A stretch of 64,000 nt of DNA, taken from positions 992,001 to 1,056,000 of the forward strand of contig CANLCX010000002.1 of NCBI GenBank assembly GCA_947489315.1. The letters run 5' to 3'. Below the pieces are notes generated by a model. The model saw nothing but the letters and a program-made list of their open reading frames with translations. It searched no databases and had not been told where the DNA came from. This document shows, one piece after another, positions 24,601 to 33,924 of the stretch. Source of the DNA: an uncultured Sphingomonadaceae bacterium (GTDB lineage Bacteria; Pseudomonadota; Alphaproteobacteria; Sphingomonadales; Sphingomonadaceae). The translations under genes were made by a program, and so were the position numbers. Numbering within the stretch: position 1 is the stretch's first letter; each line of letters starts with the position of its first letter.

Positions 24601-26316
24601 CTACCCCGGTCGAGCTGGGAAGATTATGACAAGAGCCTGATTTCCAAAGGCGGCGGTGTTTTTTCTCGCCATTCCAAAACCTTGAAAATCAACAAAAAGA
24701 TTGCGGCTCTATTGGACTTATCCGGTGAGACAGAAATCACGCCATCACGTCTAATTACCGCTATTTTGGCTAGCAAAACAGATCTGCTCTGGTTCGGCGG
24801 AATCGGGACCTATATTAAGGCATCAGCCGAGAATAATATCGAGGTGGGCGACCCTTCCAACGATAATATTCGTATTGATGCCAAGCAATTGCGTGTGAAG
24901 GTTATCGGTGAAGGCGCTAACTTAGGCATCACCCAAGCCGGTCGCATTGCTTTTGCGGGACTAGGCGGTCGGATCAACACGGATTTTATTGATAATAGCG
25001 CCGGTGTCGATTGCTCGGATAATGAAGTGAATATCAAAATCGCGCTCAATGCGGCAATGGCAGCTGGTCAGTTGAAGATGGGAGCACGCAACACGCTGCT
25101 GCAGAAAATGACCAATGAGGTCGGTGCACTTGTCCTCGAAGACAACCGCCTTCAAGCCCTTGGCCTCTCGATCGCAGAAATAGGCGGCAAGAAAACCTTA
25201 CCGTCCTACATCCGTTTGATCGAATATTTCGAGGAACAGGGCAAACTTGACCGAGCTGTCGAGGGGCTTGCAACCAACGAAGACCTCATCCGCCGTAAAC
25301 AGGAAGATCGCGGACTATTCCGTCCCGAACTTGCAGTTCTGATCTCGACCGCAAAACTCGCGCTGCAGGACGCAATTGAAAATAGTAACTTGAGTGATGA
25401 TCCCGCCCTCGATAGCGAGCTGCTCAATGCATTCCCGAGCGCCATTAAAGCCAAACATAAAGAGACAGTCCTCAATCATCAGTTACGTAGGGAAATTATA
25501 GCAACAAAGCTGGCTAACCGGATGGTCAATCGACTTGGCCTGATAGATCCGTTTGAATTGGCAGAAGAAGAAGGCTGTTCATTAGGCGAAGTCGCCGCGG
25601 CCTTTGTCATGGCCGAGCGTTTATTCCATGCCGATGCCATATGGAAATCGCTAGAAGAAGCGAAAATTAGTGAAGGTGTTCGGCTGTTGCTATTCGACCG
25701 CGTGGCCTATGTACTTCGGTCACACATGGCCGATCTGATGCGTATCGGCCTTACCGATGGCACGATTGATAATGCAGTGAAAATGCTGGAACCAAGTATC
25801 AGAAGATTGAGCGATAAAGTTGACAGCCTGATCACCGATGAAGGCCAGCTGCAAGCGACCAAACAAACCCGACTGCTTGTCGAAGCAGGTGCGACCAACG
25901 AAATCGCACAAAAAATGGCCAATATCTATAAAAATGATGGCGCCGCTGGCATAGCCTATCTCGCGAAAACAAGGGAAATTGACGCGTTTGATGTCGCCGC
26001 AGCTTTCACCAGATTGGGCAGCATGCTGGGATTGGATTGGGCTCAAATGACGGCGACGCGCATCAATCCATCCGACCCTTGGGATCGCTTGCTGGTCGCA
26101 GGACTGGCTCGCGATTTTCAACAAATGCGGCTCGATTTTCTGAGGCGGGCACGCAGCAAGGATATGGAGCAATTTTTGGAAAGCTGGGCTGAGAAAAATA
26201 GCGCCCGCGTAGATCAATTTCGGAATATTGTTGATCGCGCCCAGCTATCACCGAGACCATCTATTGCGATGTTGGCGCAAATAGCTGGGCAAGCGAGAAT
26301 ATTGCTGACCCGCTAG
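21634..26316 (+). CDS. Large NAD-specific glutamate dehydrogenase
   Basis: 1560 residues, matching the usual 1500-1650 of the large NAD-GDH class (Bac_GDH family). It oxidises glutamate to 2-oxoglutarate and ammonium with NAD+. The N-terminal regulatory region (about 1-700) contains ACT-like segments (LAILNDDMPFLVDSVCATI). The catalytic core holds LRAGPVARGGLRWSDR, MKAQRVKNAVIVPTGAKGGF with the substrate-binding lysines (about 789-807), NVVGVGDMSGDVFGNGMLLS of the Rossmann part, GGIGTYIK and VIGEGANLG. The C-terminal helical region is complete. It starts at an ATG preceded by GGGGGA. It converges with the DUF445 gene seven bases away. Confidence 0.97.
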   Translation: MTGSRDATAAKTTKSTAGKTLKKNLTAAFQDSALPGENIGFDDKACKEAVLFALDTGLQRTSSQASLSLESVINASGKRHLRLAILNDDMPFLVDSVCATIAGYGLNIERLIHPVVGVKRDEKGKLCAIHNDPDSGEKRESIIYIELERTEAKLRRALERSLRKNLLDVAAAVADWLKLQIALGEDADSLPEGEGTTLIRWFLDRNFTLLAHEKVDEKGQRTGRIGIARMRDKPSLSKESQKRAFDWFKAGGQAPLIVKSNQISTVHRHVLMDVIIMPLRDKDRLVGLSITAGLWTSAALAAPPEKVPLLRTQMAQLFDKFEFAPTGHAGKSLTHALTALPHDILITFKQEDLERLALISMSLIDRPRPKLHSVMSPLNRHLFAFIWLPREQLSTERRENIQAMLTESTGARILSWSNTLDEGGISSLRYILDMGADSKIPDPEGLDRQLENMIRGWRPEVASHLSEFVPDNRAEILAQRYADCFPGTYQSTYGAKEASRDIMRLFQLERGGQKSTRLYRLDGDADHLLRLKVYHLGGVLPLSDAVPTLENFGFSVLEELPTPLDEGRLGYIHDFQLSLGNPEARDDLIARASEIQDAITDVLEGIAENDSFNQLITTTGISARSTIWIRAWFRYLRQTGLSYGMITVVEALAEASNVTRALIGLFATLHDPLFEGDRDKATAEAIKAIESGLVKVQGIDDDRILRLFRAVIESILRTNAFADGTGEALAFKIESAKIPDLPAPVPWREVFVYSPKVEGIHLRAGPVARGGLRWSDRRDDFRTEILGLMKAQRVKNAVIVPTGAKGGFYAKQLPAGDDRDAFIAEGIASYKIFISALLSITDNIIEGEVVPPRDIVRLDDDDPYFVVAADKGTATFSDIANAIAVEKGFWLGDAFASGGSNGYDHKAMGITARGAWVSVQRHFAEMGVDIQKEPVNVVGVGDMSGDVFGNGMLLSKSLRLVAAFDHRHIFIDPEPDPAISWNERKRLFELPRSSWEDYDKSLISKGGGVFSRHSKTLKINKKIAALLDLSGETEITPSRLITAILASKTDLLWFGGIGTYIKASAENNIEVGDPSNDNIRIDAKQLRVKVIGEGANLGITQAGRIAFAGLGGRINTDFIDNSAGVDCSDNEVNIKIALNAAMAAGQLKMGARNTLLQKMTNEVGALVLEDNRLQALGLSIAEIGGKKTLPSYIRLIEYFEEQGKLDRAVEGLATNEDLIRRKQEDRGLFRPELAVLISTAKLALQDAIENSNLSDDPALDSELLNAFPSAIKAKHKETVLNHQLRREIIATKLANRMVNRLGLIDPFELAEEEGCSLGEVAAAFVMAERLFHADAIWKSLEEAKISEGVRLLLFDRVAYVLRSHMADLMRIGLTDGTIDNAVKMLEPSIRRLSDKVDSLITDEGQLQATKQTRLLVEAGATNEIAQKMANIYKNDGAAGIAYLAKTREIDAFDVAAAFTRLGSMLGLDWAQMTATRINPSDPWDRLLVAGLARDFQQMRLDFLRRARSKDMEQFLESWAEKNSARVDQFRNIVDRAQLSPRPSIAMLAQIAGQARILLTR

Positions 26317-26323
26317 GCCAGAG

Positions 26324-27628
26324 CTATATCCAATAACCTAGTATATGCAGCATGACTCCCACCAAGCCACCTACCAGCGTGCCGTTTACGCGAATATATT
26401 GCAGGTCGCGCCCAACCGCATTTTCGACGCGGTCGGTGATAGTTTGCGCGTCCCAGCCGCGAATGGTTTCGGACACCAATTTGACGATATTATCGCCATA
26501 GCTAGCAACAACGCCCGCAACCGCGCGGCGAGCGAAACGGTTAAGTTGGCGATTGAGCAGCGGGTCTTGCTGCAAGCTGCTCCCCAATTGCATCAGCGCA
26601 TCGCCAAAATGACCTGCCATGGCTGCTTCTGGATCGCGAGAAGCTTTGAGTAACGACTCTCGGCCGTTTTCCCACATGCCATCAATCCAGCTGGCAATGG
26701 CTGGATTTTCGATCATTTCAAGCTTCCACTCATTTACGCGTCGTCGCAATTCAGGATCGCTTTTCAGCTCTTGGGCCAATTGCGCCATGCTTTCTTCCGT
26801 TTTGGCCCGCACCGGATGCTCCGGATCGGACGCCATGTCGGCCAGCAATTTGTATAGCCCGTCCACGACCTCATTAGCCAACCGATCATCGAGTCCGGTC
26901 CAGCGCATTACGCTGTTGGCACGATCATGGACGATGGCACGAATGACATATTCATTGGCGTCGAGCGTCCGATAAGCCCATTTAATCGTTGAATCTATCA
27001 GCGGCCCGTGGCGGTTCTCGGCCATTACAGACTCTAGAATTTGACCCATTGGAGTTGCCAGATCCAACTCTCTAGCTTGTGTCTTCACGGCGCCTTTGAA
27101 CATGCTACCAAGCCGGTCCTGATCAAGCGAACCGATGATATCACCAATCAGCCGAGACGCGCCCATACGCAGCCGCCCCTGCCCACCGCTGGGTGATTTC
27201 AGAAACCGCCCGACGCCACCTGCCAGATCGATGCCGTGCATCCGCTGCGCCACAATCCGGGAAACCAGAAAATTTTTCTTGAGGAAGTTCGCGAGTGTAT
27301 CGCCAATCCGGTCCTTGTTACGCGGGATGATCGCGGTGTGTGGGATCGGCAAGCCCATGGGATGACGGAACAGGGCTGTAACTGCAAACCAATCCGCCAG
27401 TCCGCCGACCATTGCAGCTTCTGCAAAGGCGCGGACGAAGCCGAGAGCGGGATGCACTTCTTCATAGGATTTCGAGGTAAAATAGATCACTGCCATCAAC
27501 ACGAGCAAACCAGTCGCGATGATTTTCATATCGCGGCCAGCATTGTTCAAATCCGGAGAGATGGCGGATGAACCAGAAACCGGACTGCTATTAGACGTAG
27601 GTGCCAATTTAGAAGGAAGCGGCTTCAC
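26324..27628 (-). CDS. DUF445 (YjiN-like) membrane protein
   Basis: 434 residues. One TM segment near residues 36-52 (IIATGLLVLMAVIYFTS) and another at the extreme C-terminus (GGLVGVMLHILGYW) enclose a long helical domain. The AEAAMVGGLADWFAVTALFRHPMGLPIPHTAIIP block is the conserved DUF445 signature. Function is unknown in the family; membrane association is predicted. The start is a GTG at 27628 that overlaps the stop of the RND permease (GTGA), so it is translated as the third gene of the efflux operon. Confidence 0.9.
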   Translation of the reverse strand: MKPLPSKLAPTSNSSPVSGSSAISPDLNNAGRDMKIIATGLLVLMAVIYFTSKSYEEVHPALGFVRAFAEAAMVGGLADWFAVTALFRHPMGLPIPHTAIIPRNKDRIGDTLANFLKKNFLVSRIVAQRMHGIDLAGGVGRFLKSPSGGQGRLRMGASRLIGDIIGSLDQDRLGSMFKGAVKTQARELDLATPMGQILESVMAENRHGPLIDSTIKWAYRTLDANEYVIRAIVHDRANSVMRWTGLDDRLANEVVDGLYKLLADMASDPEHPVRAKTEESMAQLAQELKSDPELRRRVNEWKLEMIENPAIASWIDGMWENGRESLLKASRDPEAAMAGHFGDALMQLGSSLQQDPLLNRQLNRFARRAVAGVVASYGDNIVKLVSETIRGWDAQTITDRVENAVGRDLQYIRVNGTLVGGLVGVMLHILGYWI

Positions 27629-30600
27629 TCGGCTGGCTGAACCCTTGCCTTATCATCCGCGTCATCACCCGGACTATAAGTCAGCATCGTCTTACGCAAC
27701 CAAGGACCAATACGACGTTCGAAGCCGTCGGCAAGGCTGAACCCAGCGGGCACAATCACCAGCGTCAGAAGTGTCGATACAATCAAACCACCAATCACCA
27801 CAGTACCCATCGGAGCACGCCAAGCACCGTCACCAGACAGCGACAAGGCTGTTGGTACCATGCCGGCGGTCATTGCAACAGTGGTCATCACAATTGGTTG
27901 CGCACGTTTGTGTCCAGCATCCATGATCGCTTCGAATTTCGGAATGCCCTTTTCCATCTCTATGATCGCAAAATCGATCAACAATATCGAGTTTTTACTG
28001 ACAATCCCGAGCAGCATTAATACGCCGATCAGTACCGGCATCGACAATGGCTGACCCACCAACCAAACGAGGAAGATACCGCCGAGCGGTGCCAATGCCA
28101 GCGAACCCATATTCACCAGCGGTGACATCAGACGTTTGTAAAGCAATACCAACGTCGCAAATACCAGCAATACACCTGCAACCAGCGCGATCTGGAAATT
28201 TACCAATAATTCGAGCTGCCATTCTTCATCCCCGAAAGGCGCATTCGAGACACCGGTCGGCAAATCCTGCATGATCGGAAGTTTGTTGATGGCAGTCATT
28301 GCCTCGCCCTTTACAACGTCTGGAGCAAGATCAGCGCCAACGAAAGTCCTGCGGTTCTGATTATAGCGCTGGATAGCCGTTGGGCCAGATCCAAAACTGA
28401 CCTTGGCGACACGGCTCAAAGGCACGGTACCGCCACTTGCAGTGGGAATAGGCAAGTTCTCAATCGTCGTCAGGTCCGTCCGCGATTCTTCCGGCAGCAT
28501 CACCCGGATGGGAATCTGGCGGTCTGACAAAGAGAATTTTGCCGCATTCTGATCAATCTCACCCAATGTCGCAATACGGATGGTTTGGCTGAGCGCCGAC
28601 GTTGTCACACCCAATTTGGACGCAAGCGCAGTGTAGGGCGTGATCAGGATTTCTGGTCGGCTGAGATCTGCGTCAATACGCGGAGCCACGACGAGGTTAA
28701 TTTCCTTCATTTGTTCGACAAGCCGAAAAGCTGTTTCATCCAGCAATTTGGGATCGGAGCCGGTTAGCATGATCGAAATATCACGGCCTGTCCCACCGCC
28801 GCCGCTCTGCGATTGGAAAGAGATGCGCGCGTCGGGTATCTGTTGAAGAAGCGGAGCCATACTGCGTTCAAATTCTATCGACGTTTTGTCACGTTCTTCT
28901 TTGAAGTTTACAAATACGGTCGCATTCGTTTCTCGGACACGCGTTAAAGCCCGCTCTACTTCAGGTTGCTGATACATAAGCTCAGAAACCTGATCGGCGA
29001 TTTTCTCGGTTTGCTGGAGCGTGGTACCCGGCACAACTTCAATCTGAACCCGGCTGGAATCTTGATTGATAGTGGGCTGGAACTGCGCCGGAACTGACGC
29101 GAAAAGTATGATAGTTATAATAAAAGCACAAAGACCCATGCCCATCATCCAAACCCGGTGATCATGCGCACGCGCGCGAAACCGCGTAGCGCGATACGCA
29201 TACCATTGCGCAAATCCTGTACTGACCGCTTGGATCACAAAGGGAATGATAAATGCCAGCAACCAGGCAACAGCGAAGCCTGCGGCAATACCAACGATCA
29301 GGCTGATAAACGCGCTGAAGAAGGCACTAGGCAATATCTCTGCCAAAAAGCCATTGACGATTGAACCTGTCATAAAAGCGGTAACGACAAATGTGAGGGC
29401 AATCAGAGTGAAAAGCAAAAACCCTATCAAATGTTGCCACCAGGCAATTTTTACAGGTGTCAGATCGCGTCTGATTTCGTCGGCTTTCGACTGATCCAAG
29501 CACCAATTTAGCAACCGCATATACCGTTCCATCCAGACGCCTTCACCATGTTCAGCATGCCCTTTGGATTGCAGGAAATAAGCGGCGACCATTGGCGTGA
29601 TCATCCGCGCAACCGCCAGACTCATCAGCACAGAAATAACGACCGTTATTCCGAAATTCTTGAAAAATTGTCCAGAAATGCCCGGCATCAATCCAACCGG
29701 AAGGAAAACCGCAACAATACAGAAGGACGTCGCAACAACAGGCAATCCAATTTCATCTGCAGCATCGATAGAGGCCTGATAGGCGGATTTGCCCATACGC
29801 ATGTGGCGCACGATATTCTCAATCTCCACAATCGCATCATCGACCAGAACACCCGCAACGAGACCGAGCGCGAGGAGCGAAAGGAAGTTCAGGTTAAAAC
29901 CGAGTAAATCCATAAACCAGAAAGTCGGTATGGCGGACAGCGGAATGGCAATAGCGGAAATAAGAGTAGCCCGCCAATCACGCAAGAACAGGAAGACGAC
30001 GACCACGGCCAACAGCGCCCCCTCGATCATCGCTAACATAGAGCTTTTATATTGGGTTTTTGTATAATCAACGCTGCTGCCAAGGCGGATAAACTCGACC
30101 CCAGGATTCTCTTCGGTGATCGCGTCCATAATTTCGACAGCAGTATCATAAACGGTCACGTCAGATGCGCCGCGCGCGCGCGACATGGAGAAATTCACAA
30201 CCTCCACGCCCCTGACTTTACTAATGGAACTGCGCTCGCCAAAAGAATCATTCACATCTGCAACGTCGCTCAATTTTATGGTTTGACCATTACCCAAAGA
30301 AACCTGTGTCTGGGAGAGAGCATAAGCGTCTTCCGCATTGCCGAGAACACGAACTGATTGCCTGGTGCCGCCAACTTCTGCCCGGCCACCAGCGGCGTTT
30401 ACATTAACCTGCCGCAATACAGTATTGATCTGATTGGCAGTCACTCCAAGCGCTTGCATACGATCCGGCTTCAGGATCACCCGGATTTCACGGTCGACAC
30501 CGCCAAACCGATCAACCTCGGCCATCCCCTCTACGGTTAACAGCCGTTTCGCAACAGTGTCGTCAACGAACCAGCTTAGCTGTTCCACCGTCATATCGTC

Positions 30601-31044
30601 AGCTTTCACTGCGAAATAGGCAATAGGTCCGCCTGCGACATCAACTTTTGAAATTTGCGGTTCCAATATGCCATCAGGCAACGAACCCCGCGCCTGATCG
30701 ACCGCATTTTTCACTTCATTTACCGCATCGTTGACGTCGGCACCAATCTCGAACTCGACAAAAGTCGAACTACTGCCTTCACTGGCGGTAGAGCTGATAT
30801 TTTTGACACCGCTAATGGCGCGTACAGCGGCCTCGATCCGCTGAGTTATCTGGTTCTCAATCTCAGTCGGCGCCGCACCTGGCTGTGAAATACTTACCCG
30901 AACGGCCGGAAATTCCACATCAGGGTTATTCACGATGTCCATGCGGTTGAAGCTCAGCAGGCCCGCCAACAGCAAGGCTGTAAACAGGACAAGCGGAACG
31001 ACAGGATTGCGAGTCGACCAGGCAGAAATATTACGGAGGCTCAT
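27625..31044 (-). CDS. RND efflux permease (AcrB/MexF-like, HAE1 class)
   Basis: 1139 residues, a little longer than typical 1030-1060 RND pumps because of extra hydrophobic loops around residues 530-640 (LIGFLLFTLIALTFVVTAF and following). It should be a proton-driven trimeric inner-membrane exporter working with the adaptor encoded just upstream. Visible features are the N-terminal TM1 (PVVPLVLFTALLLAGLL), the repeated porter domains (VRVSISQPGAAPTEIE, VQIEVVPGTTLQQTEK), TM4 LGLVAGVLVDDAIVEIENIVRH with paired acidic residues, and GVSKNSILLIDFAI-like TM10. The substrate cannot be predicted. It follows the adaptor by 11 nt and is coupled to the DUF445 gene. Confidence 0.95.
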   Translation of the reverse strand: MSLRNISAWSTRNPVVPLVLFTALLLAGLLSFNRMDIVNNPDVEFPAVRVSISQPGAAPTEIENQITQRIEAAVRAISGVKNISSTASEGSSSTFVEFEIGADVNDAVNEVKNAVDQARGSLPDGILEPQISKVDVAGGPIAYFAVKADDMTVEQLSWFVDDTVAKRLLTVEGMAEVDRFGGVDREIRVILKPDRMQALGVTANQINTVLRQVNVNAAGGRAEVGGTRQSVRVLGNAEDAYALSQTQVSLGNGQTIKLSDVADVNDSFGERSSISKVRGVEVVNFSMSRARGASDVTVYDTAVEIMDAITEENPGVEFIRLGSSVDYTKTQYKSSMLAMIEGALLAVVVVFLFLRDWRATLISAIAIPLSAIPTFWFMDLLGFNLNFLSLLALGLVAGVLVDDAIVEIENIVRHMRMGKSAYQASIDAADEIGLPVVATSFCIVAVFLPVGLMPGISGQFFKNFGITVVISVLMSLAVARMITPMVAAYFLQSKGHAEHGEGVWMERYMRLLNWCLDQSKADEIRRDLTPVKIAWWQHLIGFLLFTLIALTFVVTAFMTGSIVNGFLAEILPSAFFSAFISLIVGIAAGFAVAWLLAFIIPFVIQAVSTGFAQWYAYRATRFRARAHDHRVWMMGMGLCAFIITIILFASVPAQFQPTINQDSSRVQIEVVPGTTLQQTEKIADQVSELMYQQPEVERALTRVRETNATVFVNFKEERDKTSIEFERSMAPLLQQIPDARISFQSQSGGGGTGRDISIMLTGSDPKLLDETAFRLVEQMKEINLVVAPRIDADLSRPEILITPYTALASKLGVTTSALSQTIRIATLGEIDQNAAKFSLSDRQIPIRVMLPEESRTDLTTIENLPIPTASGGTVPLSRVAKVSFGSGPTAIQRYNQNRRTFVGADLAPDVVKGEAMTAINKLPIMQDLPTGVSNAPFGDEEWQLELLVNFQIALVAGVLLVFATLVLLYKRLMSPLVNMGSLALAPLGGIFLVWLVGQPLSMPVLIGVLMLLGIVSKNSILLIDFAIIEMEKGIPKFEAIMDAGHKRAQPIVMTTVAMTAGMVPTALSLSGDGAWRAPMGTVVIGGLIVSTLLTLVIVPAGFSLADGFERRIGPWLRKTMLTYSPGDDADDKARVQPAE

Positions 31045-31055
31045 GACTTAATCTT

Positions 31056-32237
31056 TCACGCAGCCTGGTCTTTTTCGACCACAGGCTTGACCGTTTGACC
31101 AGGGTTCAAGAAACCGCCTGCCCGCAGTACCACACGTTCTGCACCATTCAGGCCTGAGGTAATGGAAAGGCCTGCTGCAGAAACTGCACCAACCTCCACA
31201 TCCCGCCGAACCACCTTTTCATCTTTGTCGACAATATAGACAAAGCTGCCTTTGCTATCATTTTGCACCGCTGATTCTGGTAACACGGCGGCTTGTGATG
31301 TCCCGCTTGTTATACGCGTGCTTGCAAAACCGCCGGGACGAAGAGCTCGGTCATAGCTCAGCGCGACCTTTGCAACCCCTTGCCGTGAATCCGCATCGAT
31401 CATCGGCGAGATCTGCCAGATTTGTCCGGTCAGAACTTTGTTCGTTCCAACAGGGATCACTTCCGTGCTAACACCAACAGATATATTAGCCAGATCGCTT
31501 TCGCTTAACTGTGCCTGCAATTCCATTTCACCATTTTGCGCCAGACGGAATAAAATACCACTACCCGGACTAACCGTTTGACCGACCTCAACATTGCGTT
31601 CCAAAACAAAGCCGCCCTTTGGCGCCACGATATTCAGGAAATTATTACGCGCGCGGGTTTCACCAAGCTGCGCGCGGGCCACTCGCAGCTGTGCTGCACT
31701 TGAATCACGCGTCGCTGTCAGCCGGTCGATATCCGCCTTCGAGATAAATCCGCGCTCGACCAGCTTTGCAGCCCTGTCCAGATTGGCCTGCGCCAGATTC
31801 AGATCAGCTCTTGCCGACGCAACCGATGCGTCCAGTCGTGCCACCTGCTGATTCTGGACCGAGCGATCAATGCTCGCCATAACTTGACCGGGTTTTACCC
31901 AATCGCCTGCGTCAACATAAACCTGCGTTACGCGGCCACCATCGCCTACTACGCCGACAGGAATTTCACGGCGAGCCGCCAAAGTACCCGTTGCATTGAT
32001 CGTGCGGACAACATCCTTCTTGCCGGGAATCACAACCGTAACGACAGGTGCTTGGTTTTCCGTGGGAGGAACTTCGCCAGCACCAAAGAAATACTGATAG
32101 GCCACGACAGCTAAAACAATAGCCACCACGGCGGCCGCCACGATCATCAAGCGCTTTTTATTGCGCACTTGGTCATCGCCATCGTCTAATGTCGAGACGT
32201 CGAGGTCTTCGCCAGAAATTTTCGATTCATAGTTCAT
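31056..32237 (-). CDS. RND efflux periplasmic adaptor (membrane fusion protein)
   Basis: 393 residues from the ATG at 32237; an upstream TTG at 32243 is possible but less likely. It has a cytoplasmic acidic lead, one TM segment (about 30-52, RLMIVAAAVVAIVLAVVAYQ), a lipoyl domain (VYVDAGDWVKPGQVMASID), an alpha-hairpin (VARLDASVASARADLNLAQANLDRA), a second lipoyl half (IVAPKGGFVLERNVEVGQTV) and beta-barrel and proximal domains. It joins the permease to an outer-membrane channel, which is not encoded here. First gene of the three-gene efflux operon. Confidence 0.93.
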   Translation of the reverse strand: MNYESKISGEDLDVSTLDDGDDQVRNKKRLMIVAAAVVAIVLAVVAYQYFFGAGEVPPTENQAPVVTVVIPGKKDVVRTINATGTLAARREIPVGVVGDGGRVTQVYVDAGDWVKPGQVMASIDRSVQNQQVARLDASVASARADLNLAQANLDRAAKLVERGFISKADIDRLTATRDSSAAQLRVARAQLGETRARNNFLNIVAPKGGFVLERNVEVGQTVSPGSGILFRLAQNGEMELQAQLSESDLANISVGVSTEVIPVGTNKVLTGQIWQISPMIDADSRQGVAKVALSYDRALRPGGFASTRITSGTSQAAVLPESAVQNDSKGSFVYIVDKDEKVVRRDVEVGAVSAAGLSITSGLNGAERVVLRAGGFLNPGQTVKPVVEKDQAA

Positions 32238-32440
32238 AATCAATACTCGTCAGCCCGTCTTTATCTTATTTTTGCGCTGCAATATACCAAAGAATCTCTA
32301 GAATTAGGGCAAAACCACGATTCTTATATTTGGTGTATTATATCAATAAACCAGTTACCACAAGCCCGAACGATCACCCATACGGAATACCAGCTTTGAG
32401 ACGTTGCTAAATTACCATATCCGCAAATGTTTCTGTACGA

Positions 32441-32470
32441 AAAAGGCCGACCCAAATGGGTCAGCCTTTT
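32441..32470 (-). terminator. Rho-independent terminator below the GlsB-type gene
   Basis: AAAAGGC-C-GACCCA and TGGGTC-A-GCCTTTT form a 13-bp stem with one mismatch and an AA loop. T runs follow on both strands, so it can act in both directions; it sits 31 nt past the GlsB-type stop. Confidence 0.8.
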
Positions 32471-32500
32471 GTTTTCCATAAAGAATTTCGGCTAGGTAGA

Positions 32501-32776
32501 TTAACGGACACGACCTCGCTTTATTAAATTAACGATGCCGAGCAGAATAACCGCTCCGCCAAACGCCACCAATAATGTCATCGGACTAAACGGTGCGTCT
32601 CTGAGATTTTGGGTGCCGCCTGTGAAAAAGCTGAACAACCAGCCGCCCATCATAGAACCGACGCAACCTACTATTACGTTCCAGACAATACCCATAGATG
32701 CATCGCGACCCATTACCATACTGGCTAGCCAACCGATGATACCACCCATCACAAGCGCGATGATAAAGTTAATCAT
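32501..32776 (-). CDS. GlsB/YeaQ/YmgE-family small membrane protein
   Basis: 91 residues from the ATG at 32776, which has AGGAGG five bases upstream; an earlier ATG at 32794 would place this site inside the gene. Three hydrophobic segments: INFIIALVMGGIIGWLASMVM, WNVIVGCVGSMMGGWLFSFF and SPMTLLVAFGGAVILLGIVNL. The GxxxGWLA and VGCVGSMMGGWL glycine patterns are characteristic of this general-stress membrane family, whose exact role is unknown. Single-gene unit with its own terminator. Confidence 0.9.
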   Translation of the reverse strand: MINFIIALVMGGIIGWLASMVMGRDASMGIVWNVIVGCVGSMMGGWLFSFFTGGTQNLRDAPFSPMTLLVAFGGAVILLGIVNLIKRGRVR

Positions 32777-32880
32777 ATCTTCCTCCTGATCCATTTTGGT
32801 CGTTATTTCCCGACCGATCGGCTGATCTTATACGAATACCGGCTTGAAACCAGAAAATATTCAAAGTTGCGCCACGAAAA

Positions 32881-32908
32881 AGGCCTTGGAAATGAATTTC
32901 CAAGGCCT
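32881..32908 (-). terminator. Rho-independent terminator for sciP
   Basis: A perfect 13-bp stem, AGGCCTTGGAAAT (32881-32893) with ATTTCCAAGGCCT (32896-32908), and a GA loop. On the minus strand it is followed by TTTT. It lies 75 nt downstream of the sciP stop codon. Confidence 0.88.
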
Positions 32909-32983
32909 CTAAACCATTAATATTGATCCTTAATCCCATCAGGGACCAAAGGTCAGCATTCAAGCGATTGGTAATCGTGTCGC

Positions 32984-33283
32984 TTAATATTTCTGCTGAC
33001 GCTCATAAAGATCGCGATAATGCTGAATTCGCGTCACGCGTAAGCCCGGCATGCCAGAGCGGTCAACAGCCCGCTGCCATGACGCAAACTCTTCGAGCGA
33101 CAGGCTATACCGGTCGCAGACCTCATCTACCGTCAACAATCCGCCATTTACCGCCGAAACAACTTCCGCCTTGCGCCGAACAACCCAGCGGGTCGTCCCC
33201 GGGGCTGGCAAATCAGCAACAGTTAATGGCTCACCCAATGGGCCTACGACTTGTGCTGGCTTGATGGTTTGGTTCTCGATCAT
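32984..33283 (-). CDS. sciP: SciP-like DUF1153 protein (CtrA-pathway regulator)
   Basis: 99 residues, close to Caulobacter SciP in size and layout: VGPLGEPLTVADLPAPGTTRWV, RRKAEVVSAVNGGLLTVDEVCDRYSLSLEEFASWQ (a helix-turn-helix) and a basic C-terminus RVTRIQHYRDLYERQQKY. In Caulobacter SciP is a small DNA-binding protein that blocks CtrA-dependent transcription in G1. The same role in this organism is inference. It has its own terminator at 32881-32908 and no operon partner. Confidence 0.88.
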   Translation of the reverse strand: MIENQTIKPAQVVGPLGEPLTVADLPAPGTTRWVVRRKAEVVSAVNGGLLTVDEVCDRYSLSLEEFASWQRAVDRSGMPGLRVTRIQHYRDLYERQQKY

Positions 33284-33396
33284 ACTACCCTCAAAATTAG
33301 CCTTGCGGCATTTCTATCTACGTCCAATGATTTTACATCTTTAGACACAGAGTTTTTCAAACTACTAAATCACCAAGGTAAAGAACGCGTTCACAT

Positions 33397-33726
33397 TTAC
33401 TCTTTTGCCGCATTACCTGATGTACGTTCACGCAAGAGATCAGGCCGAAAATGACCTTTTTCAAAAATGCGTGCGCTCTTCGCAAGCGAGCTTCTTTCTG
33501 AAAGCTCCCCGGCAAAAAACTTGATCCGATCTCCCACCGGTCCTCGGCTGGCGTAGTTCGGCTTGGCAGCCAAACCACTCCGTTGTGCAATATATGCACG
33601 CGCCGAAGGAGAAAGAGCCTGACGCGCGATCGCATGCGCAATCAGCGCGTCATGCGCGCTGCCTGCTGATGCATCCGATTCGGCACTGGTCTGGGCCAGA
33701 CTCTTATGAGGGAAGTTCATTTCCAT
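33397..33726 (-). CDS. Small hypothetical cytoplasmic protein
   Basis: 109 residues, family not recognised. A clear ribosome site AGAAGGGG precedes the ATG at 33726. Composition is Ala/Ser/Arg-rich with a helical segment AHDALIAHAIARQALSPSARAYIAQRSG, no signal peptide and no TM segment. It sits upstream of sciP on the same strand with a 113-nt gap. There is no coding alternative on the other strand. It may be a small sphingomonad-specific protein. Confidence 0.55.
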   Translation of the reverse strand: MEMNFPHKSLAQTSAESDASAGSAHDALIAHAIARQALSPSARAYIAQRSGLAAKPNYASRGPVGDRIKFFAGELSERSSLAKSARIFEKGHFRPDLLRERTSGNAAKE

Positions 33727-33924
33727 GAGCCCCTTCTAGCGACGAAGATATAAACATCCGTAAAGGTGGCGTTCACGCGGTCTTAGGACTGGTTAAGCAA
33801 ACCTTCCTTTCAATCCACCTTTTCGTCCCAATATGAACCAAAGCAGGATTTAAACCGGTATTTCGATGACGAGTTTGCGCAATACTGGCGCTCCGCTCGG
33901 TTCATCGTTAAGGGACGTGTGATT

